This document shows, in pieces, positions 45,564 to 58,610 of a stretch of DNA of 64,000 nucleotides. The DNA lies in NCBI RefSeq assembly GCF_003597395.2, contig NC_133777.1, forward strand, positions 63,621,519-63,685,518. Reading direction: 5' to 3'. The number at the start of each line of letters is the position of its first letter. Position 1 is the stretch's first letter. The notes under the pieces are model-generated. The model saw nothing but the letters and a program-made list of their open reading frames with translations. It was not told the origin of the DNA and did not search any database. This DNA is from Chelonoidis abingdonii (lineage: Eukaryota; Chordata; Testudines; Testudinidae). A program made the position numbers and the translations under genes.

Positions 45564-47614
45564 ATCCCTTGCAACATCCCTAAATAAGTGACTACTATTT
45601 GTATTTTTATTTTACTGTTTGTTTTCTCCAAACATAGGGTGCATGTGTAATAGGAAAGTTCATAAGCATTTTCTGCCTCGGTACAGCTTCACCTATGGCT
45701 GTGTTAAAAAACGTTATTTACCACCAGATTGTCCAGTTCCAGGGTTGAACAACATTAAGGTTAAAATACCTGTACCCTGTTTGCATTACAACTTCCAAAC
45801 TTCACCTATTTTTACTACAGGTGGACTTATGCCAGTGCAGAGAAATGCTTATGAATTTTCCCAACATAGGAAAGGTAACAGTGTCAAATTCCACTCACAT
45901 TTACACCTGTGAATCCTTATTGGAGGCACTGGAGTTCTGTGAGTGTAACTGAAGGCAGAACTTAGTCAGCAGTTCTCAAGCGACGTACCCAAGACTACTC
46001 ACAGAATTTTATAGTGGAGATTAAAACATAGGGGTCCCTTACGCCTACCACTAAAATACATGGGCTCTCTGAAAGGCCACAAGAAGATATACTTAACCAG
46101 GGAGGAAGAACAAACCTTCACTGGCAGAGTTACAATGAAGCATAATAAACAGCTTTAGGATGCATTATTTATCAGCTGTCATTTTGCTAGTTCTTTTACA
46201 AATGCAAGTCATGATAGACATATTGGGTTTCAGCCTTTGTGCTACAATTCTGTAGATTGATTTCTCCTTTAAAGAAAGTCATGCCTTCCAGTTACCAGTG
46301 TAATCAGAATTTTGGTATCAAGCAAGTAGATGATTCTGTATGCTTTGGTGGCTTTTGGGGCCTTGGCCCTGAGATGTTCTCCAGACTGGAAGCTGGGGCT
46401 CCAGCTCTGGTTTTGCAACCTATACTACCTAGTGAAATGGGAGTAGTGTAGGGAGTGCACTATGATCCAGCTGACTCTCCCTTGTGGGGAATGTTGGAGA
46501 GCAAGAGGCACTTGCAGGCAGGTCCTAACAAGATAGGGAGATTAAAATAACATTTCACATGCTTGGATGTAGCAGAATGTCAGATTCTAGTGCAAAAATG
46601 CTAAATTCCATAACATCTTAGAAAATGGCAAATTCCACAGCCATGAAATCCTGGGAACCACGAGGTCCTGATAGAGATGAATGAAGCAGCTCACACTTCT
46701 CAGAACTGTTGTTTCAGGCTCTCTGCAGTCATCACTTCATCAGTTTGCATTTAGTTCCTGTTTTTAAGATTCTAGGGCTAGAAACAATTACAGACGAAAC
46801 TGAAAGCTGAGATTGTGCAGCTATGGGTGACTGTCATGGCAAATTCTGCAGCTGCAGAATCCGTGGGGCCCCTACCCATAATGATAGAAAGATGGGCCCA
46901 CTGAGATGTCAGTTTCTGTTGTGCGTTGGGCAGGTTACTTGAGATCAAGATGGATCACCCAGTGGTAGGACCTCCAAGTTGCATTTTGATATTTGTATAA
47001 ATTGATTGGGTAAAATAAGGAGGGTAGCTACTGTTCATGCTGTAGAATTCCAATGGTTGGTTTTGGCCAGGAAGTGACCACCTACACTACTGTTCTCACA
47101 AAATATGGGGCCAAGTTCAGGACCTAATTAGAGATCTCTGCATTTATATAAAACCAAACACACCAAAGCGGGGAGCGGCACCACAGATTAAACTTTCATT
47201 TGGTGTCTCTAAAACCCAGGAAGTTCACTATTTTTGGGTCTTTCAAGATAGGCAGTCAGCTATATGGTCTAGACATCTTAATGTACCCTTGAAGCCCTAA
47301 ACACCTTCACATGCTGGGAATACTTATACTTTAGGTAATTTCGTCGGTTCTCTGGGGGTTGCTGTCTCAGACTGCCCCCAACATGAATGCAAAATAATGC
47401 AGCTTTTTCGCTGCATTATTGTGTATTCTTTGCTGAGCAAAGATGGCCTAAATCTGGGTTGTAAAGAGAATGGAATACTCAAATTTAGGGAAAGGTTCTT
47501 TAGGTAGAACAAAAAAATGTACCCTTAGGGAGACTTCCAGTAGCATAAAGGCTAGTGCCTGGACAAAGAAAGCAAAGCAAAAAGGCTGAGTTAATGGCAA
47601 GACAGAACATACAA

Positions 47615-47800
47615 CTCTTCCCTGATATAACGTTGTCCTCGGGAGCCAAAAAAATCTTACCACATTATAGGTGAAACCATGTTATATATCAAACTTGCTT
47701 TGATCCTCCAGAGTGCGCAGCCCCACTCCGGAGCACTGCTTTACTACGTTATAGCTGAATTCATGTTATATTGGGTTGTGTTATATTGGGGTTGAGGTAT
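47615..47800. mobile_element. Tigger/mariner-like MITE
   Basis: Left part CTTCCCTGATATAACGTTGT and the inverse of the right part (CTCAACCCCAATATAACACA) form imperfect inverted ends with the shared word ATATAAC. Two further ATGTTATAT words lie inside. Target duplication uncertain. Confidence 0.5.
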
Positions 47801-47989
47801 TAGTTGAGAATAATTGTTCTAAATTCAGTAGCTCCTTTTATATTCTAAATTAAGATAAAGTAATTGTTTCAAGAAAAGTCTTTACTTATAAAACTGCTTG
47901 ACTGCTGTGTGTTTTGAGGATGGTGGCATTCTGTACGTTACAGAAATCAGTACTGCTTCAATTTTATTGTTTTCTCTTCTTTCTTCCAG

Positions 47990-48324
47990 ATGGAACAAAT
48001 AAAAAGGGCAAATAAACTATTTACTAATGACTGTATATTCCTGAGGAAAACCCTGAATATTCCAGTTATAACAGAGAAGCCATTATTGTTCAATGGACTT
48101 AATTCGCTGGAATCGCCTGAGAATGAAATTATTGACGTTTCTCTTTGTGGTGAAGGACCAGTGACAGTTCAGGAAGAGAGTAGTTCTTCTCCCAGTCCTC
48201 AAGAACCTGACAATCAACCTGCTGCACCTGAAGAATTATCTGCCAAAGATTTTCTACATAGACTGGACTTGCAGATTAAGTTGTCCAAACAGGCAGCCAG
48301 GAAACTAAAAGATGAAGATATCAG
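47990..48324 (+). CDS. LYSMD2: LysM domain-containing protein 2, exon 2
   Basis: Starts after a strong acceptor (TCTTTCTTCCAG) in phase 0 and ends at TCAG^GTAAAC, leaving two bases of a split codon. It encodes residues 78-188. The second half of LysM (MEQIKRANKLFTNDCIF then LRKTLNIPV, to about residue 103) completes the ~45-residue domain begun in exon 1. Next come ITEKPLLFNGLNSLESPENE, an acidic Ser/Pro/Glu-rich linker (EESSSSPSPQEPDNQ), and a C-terminal helical segment AKDFLHRLDLQIKLSKQAAR with the SAKDFL...LDxQIK motif shared by LYSMD1 and LYSMD2. The reading frame is intact. The matching phase, domain completion and order make this assignment firm. Confidence 0.97.
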
Positions 48325-48633
48325 GTAAACTAGACTTTAAAATGAAGCATCTAATTTCAGTTTAACACTTAATCCTTTTTATATCTGAGTAGTCGTAAGC
48401 CTATTTTTTGTGGCATTTGGACAAACACTATTTATATTTATGTCTATAATCTTTCTGATTTTAGGCTTATTTGCAGCACCCATCACAAATCACGTTTATC
48501 ATGTTGTGTAATGGACTATAGGAAGGTTCTTGGATACTACGATGATTAGGATAGTATAGAAAGCTATCTAGAACAACAGTTGTATCTAAGCCCTGGCTAT
48601 AAATAAGAGAGAGAATAACATTGTGTAAAAAGT

Positions 48634-48753
48634 ATCAGAGGGGTGGCCCTGTTAGTCTGGATCTGTAAAAAGCAACAAGAGTCCTGTGGCATCTTATAGA
48701 CTAATGCTCCAGTATGTCTGTTAGTCTATAAGGTGCCACAGGACTCTCTGTTG
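48634..48753 (-). mobile_element. retroposon with inverted segment in LYSMD2 intron 2
   Basis: A perfect 13-bp target duplication TTGTGTAAAAAGT (48621-48633 and 48754-48766). Reading the minus strand of the left half gives the tail word CCAGACTAACAGGGCCACCC, as in the element at 10146. The right half repeats the TATAAGGTGCCACAGGACTC block in inverted orientation around a short spacer. Same family and same hairpin logic as 10146-10377, but shorter. Confidence 0.92.
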
Positions 48754-50869
48754 TTGTGTAAAAAGTGTTGGTATAACACAGATTTCTGATTTGGTAGATG
48801 GTTATCCATATAGGTTCTGATTCAGCAAAGTACCAAACACTCAAAGACCCTGTGGGAGCTGAAGGTGTATAATGATACATTACTGCCCCCACCCCCCCAG
48901 CCAAAAATCTGAAATGGCCCCCAATACACATTTGTAGATGTGCCCAATCTCGTACAACTTTCGTTTCCCACCCAAGCAATGCTCATTGCCCCTAGTAGCT
49001 GTCTTCCTCCTTTATCACCCTCATACATTAACCTTCCCTTAGGCTTTGCCTTCACTAGGGAAAAAAATGTATTCTTAGGCCTGGTCTACACTACGCGTTT
49101 AAATCGATTTAAAGAGCGTTAAATCGATTTAACGCTGTACCCGTCCACACTACAACACCCTTTATATCGATATAGACGGCTCTTTAAATCTATTTCTGTA
49201 CTCCTCCCCGACGAGAAGAGTAGCGCTAAAATCGATATTGCTACTTCGGAATAGTGTGGACGCAAATTATTTCTGTCTGGGAAGTAATTCCCTTGCTGCA
49301 GCTGTTTTAAACAAGAGTAGGCTTCTGAATACGCGAGCGTCATGAACCCTCCTGGCCATCCCACGAGGATCTGTGGTGATACTGCCACAGCTGATCCACC
49401 ATGCTTGCCAGCACCATTGAAATACTTACCGCTTGCCGATTCTACGATACTGGTTGCTCCTTCTCCCGGCTCTGGGGCCACACGATAGGATTCCACTATG
49501 GCCCCCCTACAGAGTCTATGAATCCCTGCAGCAAACCATCCCACTATCACCTCGCACGTTTCAGAGTCACAGCCTTTCGTAGCAGCAGCTTAACGATTGT
49601 ATTGAGCTACTTGCATTACAGCAAGCCCCCACAAGATTGCCCACTCCAAATTGAGTTCCCACTGACCGGTAGCTTCTCGTGCTTTCAAGCTCCAAGCGCT
49701 AATTCCACTCGCTTCTCTCACTGTGAGGCTGGCTCCATCTTATATATATGCGTTTCAGGGCAGGGAAAGCATGTCACTATAATCTTCAAAGACATCATCT
49801 CTTACGCATGCGAAAGTTTTTGCAGCCACTAGGAATCGTCCCACACCTGCAAAACTATGCGGTCCCACCACGCTGCTTGTTTCCCGACACCTAAAATCGC
49901 ATTCACAATGGGTAGAATCTGCCCCATTACCAGCAGTAGCTCCAACACACGCGGGCCCGCGGTTAGGGAGAATTCAGTGTCACACGCTCATCGCTCTGCG
50001 CCGTCGGCTGCCGTAGCTGCTCTCCTCTCCTTGCCTTTGCAGTTCATGTTCAGCATAGACAGCACGAGAGTTCTGGAGGTTGACCAACGTTCACGATAGC
50101 GTTACTGATCTCAGCAGGTCCATTGCTTGCTGTGCTATGGCGTCATTTGCCTCAGTTCACCCAGGGAAAAAGGCGTAAATGTTGTCTGCTGCTTCACAAA
50201 GGAGGGTAAGGCTGTACCCAGAACAACCCGACAATGATTCTGCCCCATCAGGCACTGGCTTCAACCCAGAATTCAAGGGTGGGGAGACTGAGCAACTAGG
50301 ATAGCTACGGAACGACTATCCCACAGGCACCATTTATATTAGGGGGCAGACATGGCGATTTTCCTACTGGGCCAGCCGCTTAATCCTTCCTTGCTCGTAG
50401 CAAAGCGGGGAGAGGAGGAGGAATGATTAGCGCTGAGTTTCTCAGCGTTTGGCGAGCAGAGAATCTTTCCCAGGTACCAACCACGATCATTAACCAGTGA
50501 TTTACATGATCAGCAGCCATGCGGTGGGGAGGAGGGGAAAGAGGGGGGTTTGGGGTTGCTGGTTCCTCTTAACAGAACAAGGCATCATAGATCACTGTGT
50601 ATATGAACGCTGGAGAAAGTCAAACAGAAAGCCTTACCATGGGCGCATGGAAGCTTAATTTGGATGCCTGGACTGCGTCTGTGAGATCTGCAACACCAGA
50701 GCACAGGCACTCAATATTAAACGATGCAAAATCTGCGACCTTTTAGTGAAATCACATGTGCTATGTAAGGTGGATAGTGTGATCACTGTGAAAGAGTACA
50801 AGCATTGTTCTGTAAATGTATCTCTTTTACATACTTCTCTCCCTCTTTTCCCTCCCCCATGCAGCTGCA

Positions 50870-51340
50870 CAGTTGTCCGGCCTCCCTACCCATCCCAAAG
50901 CTAGCTCAGATAAGGCGGAGGAGGAAGAGAACATGAATAAATGTTCTCAGAAATCATGGAAGTAACACGCAATGACAGAGCTCATCAGAATGGAGTGGAA
51001 GGATGTGCTAGCAAAGTACAGGAAAGATGCCAGTGAACGGAGGATAGGAGAGACGCTCGAATGGAGAGGTGTAGGCAGGAAGATCAGCGGTGGACGGGAT
51101 GCAACGCTGCTGCTGCGTGCTCAAACTGAATCCTCCAACGCATGGTGGATCTTCAGAAGAGCAGGGCGGGCTTACAGAGTGCCGCTGCAGCCCATGTTTA
51201 CCACCCTCAAAGCTCCCCACGTTCCATATCTCTCCTCACCCAGAACGTGTAAGAACGCGTGGGGGAAGGCTTTCTGCACCCGCACTCCACCCCCCTGGAC
51301 AGTCCAAGCAAAAGGCTGTCATTACGTGAAATGAGCTTAA
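50870..51340 (+). pseudogene. Harbinger SANT-like gene, 3' remnant
   Basis: Frame-broken sequence includes GAECRCSPCLPPSKLP-like residues (TECRCSPCLPPSKLPTFHIS around 51170-51240) and a GKDQxRVRTRG-like end. Context between segment B and the transposase supports it as the C-terminal part of the accessory DNA-binding protein. Too degraded for any domain-level statement. Confidence 0.5.
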
Positions 51341-51699
51341 TGGCCTTTCCTTCCCTCCTAATTCCTCTCCTCCCAAAGCAGCAGCAAGGCAGAGATACCT
51401 TGATAATTCTCTGCTCTTTTTATAATTACTTTTTAATAAAGAAATACATCCAAAATGGGGGAGGGGTGGTTGCTTACAGGGAATGACTTTTTAAGAAAGA
51501 ATACATGATTTTTAAACAATATGACTTTTAATAAAGAATTACATGATTTTTAAAAACGATACTGACTTTATTTCCTTCAGCAAGCCTGTAAGTAAAGGGA
51601 AGGGGGGTTGCTTACAGGGAATGAGTCAATCAAGGGGGAGGGTTCATCAAGGGGAAACAAACACAGCAGTCACACCGTAACCCTGGCCCAGTGCTGAAA

Positions 51700-51955
51700 C
51701 TAGTTTTCAGACTTCTCTGATGTGCACCGCCTCCTGGTGTGCTCTTCCTAATCGCCCTGGTCTCCTGGCTGCTCGTACTTCAGCGGCCAGGTGATTTGCC
51801 CTCAGACCTCCCACCCGCCATAAATGTCTCCCCCTTACTCTCACAGAGATTGTGGAGCACACAGCAAGCAGCAGATACAACAAATGGGACATTGGTTTGG
51901 CTGAGGTCTGAGCGAGTAAATAATGTTCGCCACGCGCCTTTAAATGGCTAAATGC
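51700..51955 (-). pseudogene. Harbinger transposase C-terminal fragment
   Basis: On the minus strand, broken over two frames, residues such as VRGRHLWRVGGLRANHLAAE follow a CESKGETF-like segment, as in the intact-frame copy at 21904-22191 (NICESKGEMFMVVWEVEANC). Single-base insertions relative to that copy shift the frame. Non-functional as written. Confidence 0.75.
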
Positions 51956-53363
51956 ACATCCATTCTACCACCATCCTGCACTTGCTCAGCCTGTCTAGTT
52001 GAACAGCTCCTGACCACTGTCCAGGCTGCCTGTGTATGGCTTCATGAGGCCATGGCATCAAAGGGAATAGGCTGGGTCACCCAGGATAAGACAGGCATTC
52101 ACATCCCAACGGTTATTTTCTGGTCCCTGGGAAGTAATTCCCTTGCTGCACCAAGCCTGTTTAAACAGAGTAGTGCTTCTTGAAGACACGAGCGTCATGA
52201 ACCCTTCCTGGCCATCCACGTGGATGTTGGTGAAACGTCCCTTGTGATCGCACCAGTGGCTTGCAGCACCATTGAAAAGTACCCCTTGCGATTTACGTTA
52301 CTGGGTTGCCCTGGCGCTCTGGGGCAGAATAGGGATATGGGTCCATCTATGCCCCCCTACAGTTAGGAATCGCATTGCAGCAAAGCCATCCACTATCACC
52401 TGCAACGTTTCCAAGAAGGTCACAGCCTTTCGTAGACAGCAGCTTAACGATTTGCTTTGGCTACTTGCATTACAGCACCCCCACAGTAGATTTGCCCACT
52501 CCAAATTGATTCCCACTGACCGTAGCTGTCTGGCTTGCAAGCTTTCCAAGGGCTATTGCCACTCGCTTCTCCACTGTGAGGGCTGCTCTCATCTTATCAT
52601 TAGTTTCAGGGCAGGGGGAAAGCATTGTCACAAAGTTCAAAGACAGTATCTCTTACGCATGCGAAAAGTTTTTGCAGCCACTAGGAATCGTCCCACACCT
52701 GCAAACGTATGCGGTCCCACCAAGTCTGTGCTGGTTTCCCGCACCTAAATCGGCATTCACCAATGGGTAGAATCTGCCCCCATTACCAAGCAGTAGCTCC
52801 AAAACGCAGGGCCCGCGGTTAGTGGGGGGAGAATTCATGTGTCCACGTCCTCATCGCTCTTGTGCCGCCGGCGCTGCCGTAGCTGCTCTCCCTCTCCTCC
52901 TGTCCCTTTGCAGTTCATGGTTCAGCATAGAAGCACGAGAGCTCGTGAGGTGTTGACAACGTTCACGATTGCGTTACTGATCTCAGCAGGGTCCATGCTT
53001 GCTGTGGCTATGGCGTTTGCTCAGTTTCACCCAGGGAAAAAGGCGTGAGAATGGTTGTTTCTGCTGCTTCACAAAGGAGGGTAAGGCTGTACCCAGAACA
53101 ACCCCGACAATGGATTTCTGCCCCATCAGGCACTGGGCTCTCACCCAGAATTACCAAGGGTCGGGGGGGAAACTGAGAAACTATGGGATGAAGCTACGGA
53201 ACGACTACCCACAGTGCACCACTCCAGAAATCACGCTAGCCGACCACTGGACGCACACCATCGAATTAACGCTAGTGTGGACGCCACACTCGACTTTATA
53301 ATATCAGTTTTAAGAAACCGATTTTAGCTAATTCGATATTATCGGTAGTGTAGACGTGCCTTA

Positions 53364-56300
53364 CAGAGGAGGCCTCTAATGGCATTCACCCCATATCTCC
53401 ATTACACAGTCTCCCTCCATAAGGGGGTGCCGCTCTCAAACTACGCACGCCATACATATCTTGGGGTCATCATTCCTCTTCTTCGCATACCTTTCTCCTC
53501 CTCTTTAGTGCCCCCCCACGCTAATCAGCCCACTACTTTCATGTTCACCCCTGAACTCATTCATTAGTAGCTTCTTGATTGAACCAGAAATCAAGCCTTG
53601 CAGAATGCTCCTTCTAGCCCTCTTTGCTTCAGTAGAAGATACAGGCAAACTGCCTTCCCATGAACTGCTCCTAAATGTACATGTGAAAAACCACAGCGAA
53701 GAGGAGGATTCAGCTCTGAAAGAGAGCCCAACTATCTACTCTCCAAGCTCTCAGAAACAGAAGTGAGTGGAGCATCTCCTTTCTAATAATCAATGAGAGG
53801 CAATCTCTCTTCTCTCCACGAAGAGAGACTTGGGTATGTCCAACTACCTTCTGTATTGGCGTGGTAGCAATCAACTTATCAGAGATTGATATCACGTCTC
53901 ATCTAGATCGATATATTTTATCCCCAAACACCTCCTTTGCACTCGGACCACCAGAGTGATGCCGTACGATCAACAGGGAGCCATGCTGTCGATCTTCCTG
54001 TGAGGATGGGAGGTAAGTTAGAATAAGAATATGTTGACTTCAGTACGGTATTCTATTGCCGTATCTACATCAACCCCCCACCCCACCCCAGTGTAGGACC
54101 ATGCCTTGGACAGCAAGACCTTGCAAAGTCATTTTAGGCTGCAAATCAGTGTTTCTTGTGAAGCCACATTCAGATCTCCAGGCCTCTCAAAAACTACAAA
54201 TGCTGCAGGATTACTTGAAGCCCTTAGTGCTCATGCACCTCACAAGACAACCTTGCCTGTCTCAGATTACCTAAATTAAAATTCTACCATACGAACATAG
54301 AGGCCATATTGTCAGACAAACGTCCAATCATAGCCAGTATCCTGCCCTCTATCGTGTCAATGCAGGTCCCCAAAGGAATGACATACAGGTTATCATCAAG
54401 GATCCATCCCTGTTACCTAATACCACTTCGGCAAACAGAGCTAGGGACACCTAAATGTTAAATTTAGTATCTTATGTGTGCCAATTATATTCTTAATGCT
54501 GAATATACAAGCATGTTCCGAAGCTGTATGTAATAGCAATTAGAAAAGTTAGTAGCGGGCTAGCATAAGAAATATTTTAGAGGGATTTGACAATACAATT
54601 CTAGTGTTGAGCTGCGGGACAAACCCCTTCATAATAGGACCCCAGTGAGTCTAGTTCATTTTCACTGCACTCTATACACACAGCTCCCTCCTAAGGATGG
54701 CATATATAGGTCTGTTTCTCACAAGAAACTGTGATGGCCTATTAAGAGTCTTTCTGATTAGCACATTTTTATGTGTCATAGGTAACTTTCTGAATGCTCT
54801 CTCCTTTAGCTCATCACTTTAATCTCTGTTCATCTCTTGATATGCATCTGCCAATTTGACTGTGTAGGCTCACTGTTTACTTTATTTCCAAGCAGATTCT
54901 CTCAGCAGGAAGGGGATAGCTTCCCTTTTCTCACTGCATTCTTTGGAACAAAAATCAAAAAGGAAAACTCTTTCCTACCAGAAAATAAATAAAGCATATG
55001 AAACATTTTGCAAGATTTCCTCACAGAGAGCATTGTAAAGAAACCAAAAACAAGAGAAGGGAAATCCTTTCTGAAGAATGAAATGGTAACAAAAAAAAAA
55101 CTTAAACCATAGAAACTCAATTAGCTCAATAAACATTTAAAAATGTTGTTTTCCATAGAAACCTGATTCTCCACACCCTTCCCCTTTAAAACAGTTATTG
55201 AAAACAGTAAACATTCAGAGCAATTCGAATTTGAGAAGGATTGAACCCATACATAATGAAGTCCACACTTCATTCATCTCGTCTTCACCCGAAGTCAGAG
55301 ATTGGACTCCAGTTGAGTTTAGTCTGTTTTGTGTGACTAGAGAAACTTGGGCCCTTGAAAATTTTTTCCAAATTTTTTTGGTGCAGATTTCCACCCTCTC
55401 CACATTAGGGGAGTAGAATCTGGATCCTTTGTCCATTTCATGCGATTAAATGTATTCACTTCACCGTCATTTACTTGCTCATCTATTAGCGATGAGGACA
55501 CTGTACAGACATTTGCTGATGAACTCTCATGATAAAGCCTGCTTAAACAGGTGACATTAACATGTAAGTACTTGTGTTGATCTTAGCAGTAAGCTGCTGA
55601 CAGAGACCACAGTCCAGCAAGGATTTTGCTTATTTTAACATCCTGCACACAAATAAATGTTATGTAGGAGGGAATTCATTTCAGACCTGAGCAAACTTAC
55701 ACACGATAAAAATAATTGTGTTCAGCCAGTACTGGTAAAGAGAGACATTTTGACTGTTCCTGTCTCTTCCTTAAATGTGTTGGTCATAGCTGTGAACACA
55801 ACTTTATTGCTCATTTGCTCCCCAGTCATCAAAAAAAGGCAAACTACATTCACTTGTATAGCATCATTAACAAAAATTACAAGAGTACAGTTTTTTGGGT
55901 CATGATTGCTGCATAACACAAAAGCACAGCTTATTATCTTGAGTCCAGCTGAACCTCCATTTAAAATAGAGATGTCAGTTATAGTTCACAGGAAAAGCAA
56001 CTTAGAGACAGAGAGTAAGATAAATATTGTAAATTTAATAGATAATGTTACTAGCTACATGGGTTTATTTCCCACAATTTTCCATAGCTTTAATGGCAGT
56101 CAAGTGCTACACCCTGACGTGTGCCAATGTGGTGGGATGGGCACTGATTATATCTTTCTAGTCTATGTAAGTCTTACAGCTTTCAAAACAAGGAGCCACC
56201 AACGAAGTGCACTACAGTGGTATCAATGTATAATCAGATATCTCGTGACTTAGAAGCAATGAGCATTACAATTCTCAATAAGTGTGCTGTATAATTAATA

Positions 56301-58610
56301 TGTGTAAACTTTACTATATATAGTGGATTTCACCTGTATGATCACCTAGACCTTCATCAGTACTGTAAAAAATAAAACTTAAATGTACAAGTTGCCTTAA
56401 GCATATAACGGCACTTTATCCAAAGAGCTCCAAGCACTTAATACAGACTGTGGACACAGAATCTATCTGTAACACATTGTATAAACAGGTAACTCCGTTG
56501 TTTATGATTAACTCTGATTTATAGCAGTGTTTAGTGGGCCCTCCATCAGTCTGATATAACCGAAGAGTTGTGTATGACATATAAATACACTTCAAGCTGC
56601 ATCTCTTGCTTTACTATGTTACTACTTAACCCTTGTCATAAACAGATAGCTAGTTTAATGTTCTTTTACCGTCAAGTAACAACGGAACCAAACACCTGAC
56701 CAGAGACCAATCAGGAAACCGATTTTTCAAAGTGAGAGGAACTCTGGTTTTGTCTTTTTCTGTCTGTTTTTCTCCGGCTATGATGGGAAGATGCTTTTTT
56801 TTTTTTTTTTTGTTCTCTCCTAATCTCCAGCTTCTTTCTACCCTTCAGTTCCCAATTGTGAGTACAACAGAAAAAAGCAATAGGTTATATTTATTTTGTA
56901 TTTACATGGGAAGTTCTGAATGTTTCAAATTGGATATCTTTTTTGACAGGACTGTTTATGCATATTCTTATAAGCAATACAGCCCTGATTTCATCTTGAT
57001 ACAGACTTTACTTCTTATTGTCTTTTTCTTCTTTTTTTTTATATATAAAGCTTTCTTTTTAAAACTTTGGAATTTTCTTTTCCTATAACGGCAAGGATAG
57101 GGAATCTCCTTCCTTATGTGCCAGGAGTACGTCTCTCTCAGGAAAGACTGGAGCGGGGATGAAGAAGAGGGGAAGTAAATCATCCTCTCTGTTTTGTGTT
57201 TCAAGGATGAAGAGAAATCTCCTATATCCCCAGGCCGCGAAAATCTTGGAGAATAAAGAGCAGGAATGGAAGTGGGTATGTCCCTTTATTGAGCTCAGGG
57301 CACCGAGTCTTCGGCCCCCAGGGAAAGGTTTGGAGACCAGAGAGTTATCAGGTACTTCAGAATCCTTATGGTGGCAGCCGAGATAAGATCCAAGCTGTAA
57401 TTAAGCTTGGAGGTTTCATGCTGCTTCTCAGTTTATTGAGACGCTAAGTTCAATCTAGTAGAAGGCTACGACAGGGGAATTCAGACTGTGAAGTTCCTAT
57501 ATCTGCTTCCTTTTAAGGAGACAGAAAAAAAATAGTAAAATTTTCTTCCCCGGGATCTTCCCACTCGATCTTGTTTAGCTGTGTTGCATTAATTTGAAGC
57601 TAAACAAGGTCTTACTATGTTTAAATTTTGACCCATTATTTTGCTGTAAGAGCTATCCTTCCCTCATATATCAAATTGATCTAATGTCAGGTTTGTGCAA
57701 ATCATGAAACAGTTCCTTGTCTATAATTTACTCTCAGACTGCGGTTTTGATTTTGAATTAACCTTGAGCCTGTTCTCCCAGTAAAAATACTGACTAGACA
57801 GATTTACAGCTAAAATATATTCTCACATCTTCTCTGACTGCCAGCTGAGAGAGAGTGTGTGTGTGTTTCTGGAGGGTGGGAAGCTATAACCTCATGCCCT
57901 CTGTGCCCTGTCTGCCAAATTATATAGATAGAGGCCAATCAGTACCGCAGGTAGTAGATTGCAATGAGTTGCTCAGCTAGATGCTTATGCGGGTACAGGT
58001 TTTGCTTCTTCCTGCTCCCAACATTGATAGCCTTTAAGAGCGATCCCTCTTTAATTGCTGGCATGGATTTGTGTTTACTTCATTTGTTTCACAGCACCTA
58101 CCACCAGGCTTCCCAGTTGTATAACACTATGCTTAGAAACTCTACAATAATAACGCTAACACAGCTTCTTGAAATATACACATTCACGCCATGATCTAGA
58201 AGCAGGTGAGACCCAGCATATCACTGAAAGATGGAACTTCTGCAGCCGCACGTGTCCCTCATGTTGCTTCCTCCAGACAATTGGGATGAGTGAGTATAGA
58301 GTTTAGCTCACCTATTCCTGTTCCTAGCACAGGTTATGATGATGAGAGTTATTGTGCTCCTCGCTTTTTTTTTACTGCTACTTTCAATTCAATTTCTTTG
58401 AAGCAATTACTTATAATCTATTAATATTTACTATACCAACATACATAGTAAGGTAACTACAGCTGTAGAAAGTGGTGAGATCATATTTGTGTTTCTTCAT
58501 GATAGGACATGTGGTATCGCTTTATGACAGCATTTTCCTTTGTATCAAAGAAAACAGAGTGTCAATTTAATATCTTCCTAACTGACTGTGATGTAATTTC
58601 CCCACTACAG
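53364..58610. other. LYSMD2: LYSMD2 intron 2, remainder; no recognised feature
   Basis: AT-rich intron sequence from the Harbinger element to the last exon. Open frames are below 120 codons and lack motifs. A (T)n tract lies at 56795-56811. A (GT)n stretch is near 57855. The intron ends in TAATTTCCCCACTACAG. Some of this tract may carry uncorrected indels. Confidence 0.6.

Larger units (their letters stand above)
42552..47989 (+). other. LYSMD2: LYSMD2 intron 1 (5438 bp)
   Basis: Bounded by GTAAGG at the donor and a pyrimidine tract plus CTTCCAG at the acceptor. It starts within the CpG island, then becomes AT-rich. It contains the hAT MITE at 45440-45563, a MITE-like segment at 47615-47800, and a diverged palindromic repeat near 43870-43990. 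No other exon was recognised. Confidence 0.9.
49078..53360 (+). mobile_element. 4.3-kb Harbinger transposon with internal duplication, in LYSMD2 intron 2
   Basis: Left end GGCCTGGTCTACACTACGC and right end (inverse) GGCACGTCTACACTACCG, with a perfect TTA target duplication (49075-49077 and 53361-53363). Order inside: 5' terminal region (to about 49275), segment A (49276-50330), segment B (50340-50930), SANT-gene remnant (to about 51350), transposase remnant (about 51700-52040, minus strand), segment A' (52121-53230), 3' terminus. A and A' are copies of the same 3' region, while the expected first part of the SANT gene (present at 62628-63300) is missing. Many single-base indels separate A from A'. 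Confidence 0.88.
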
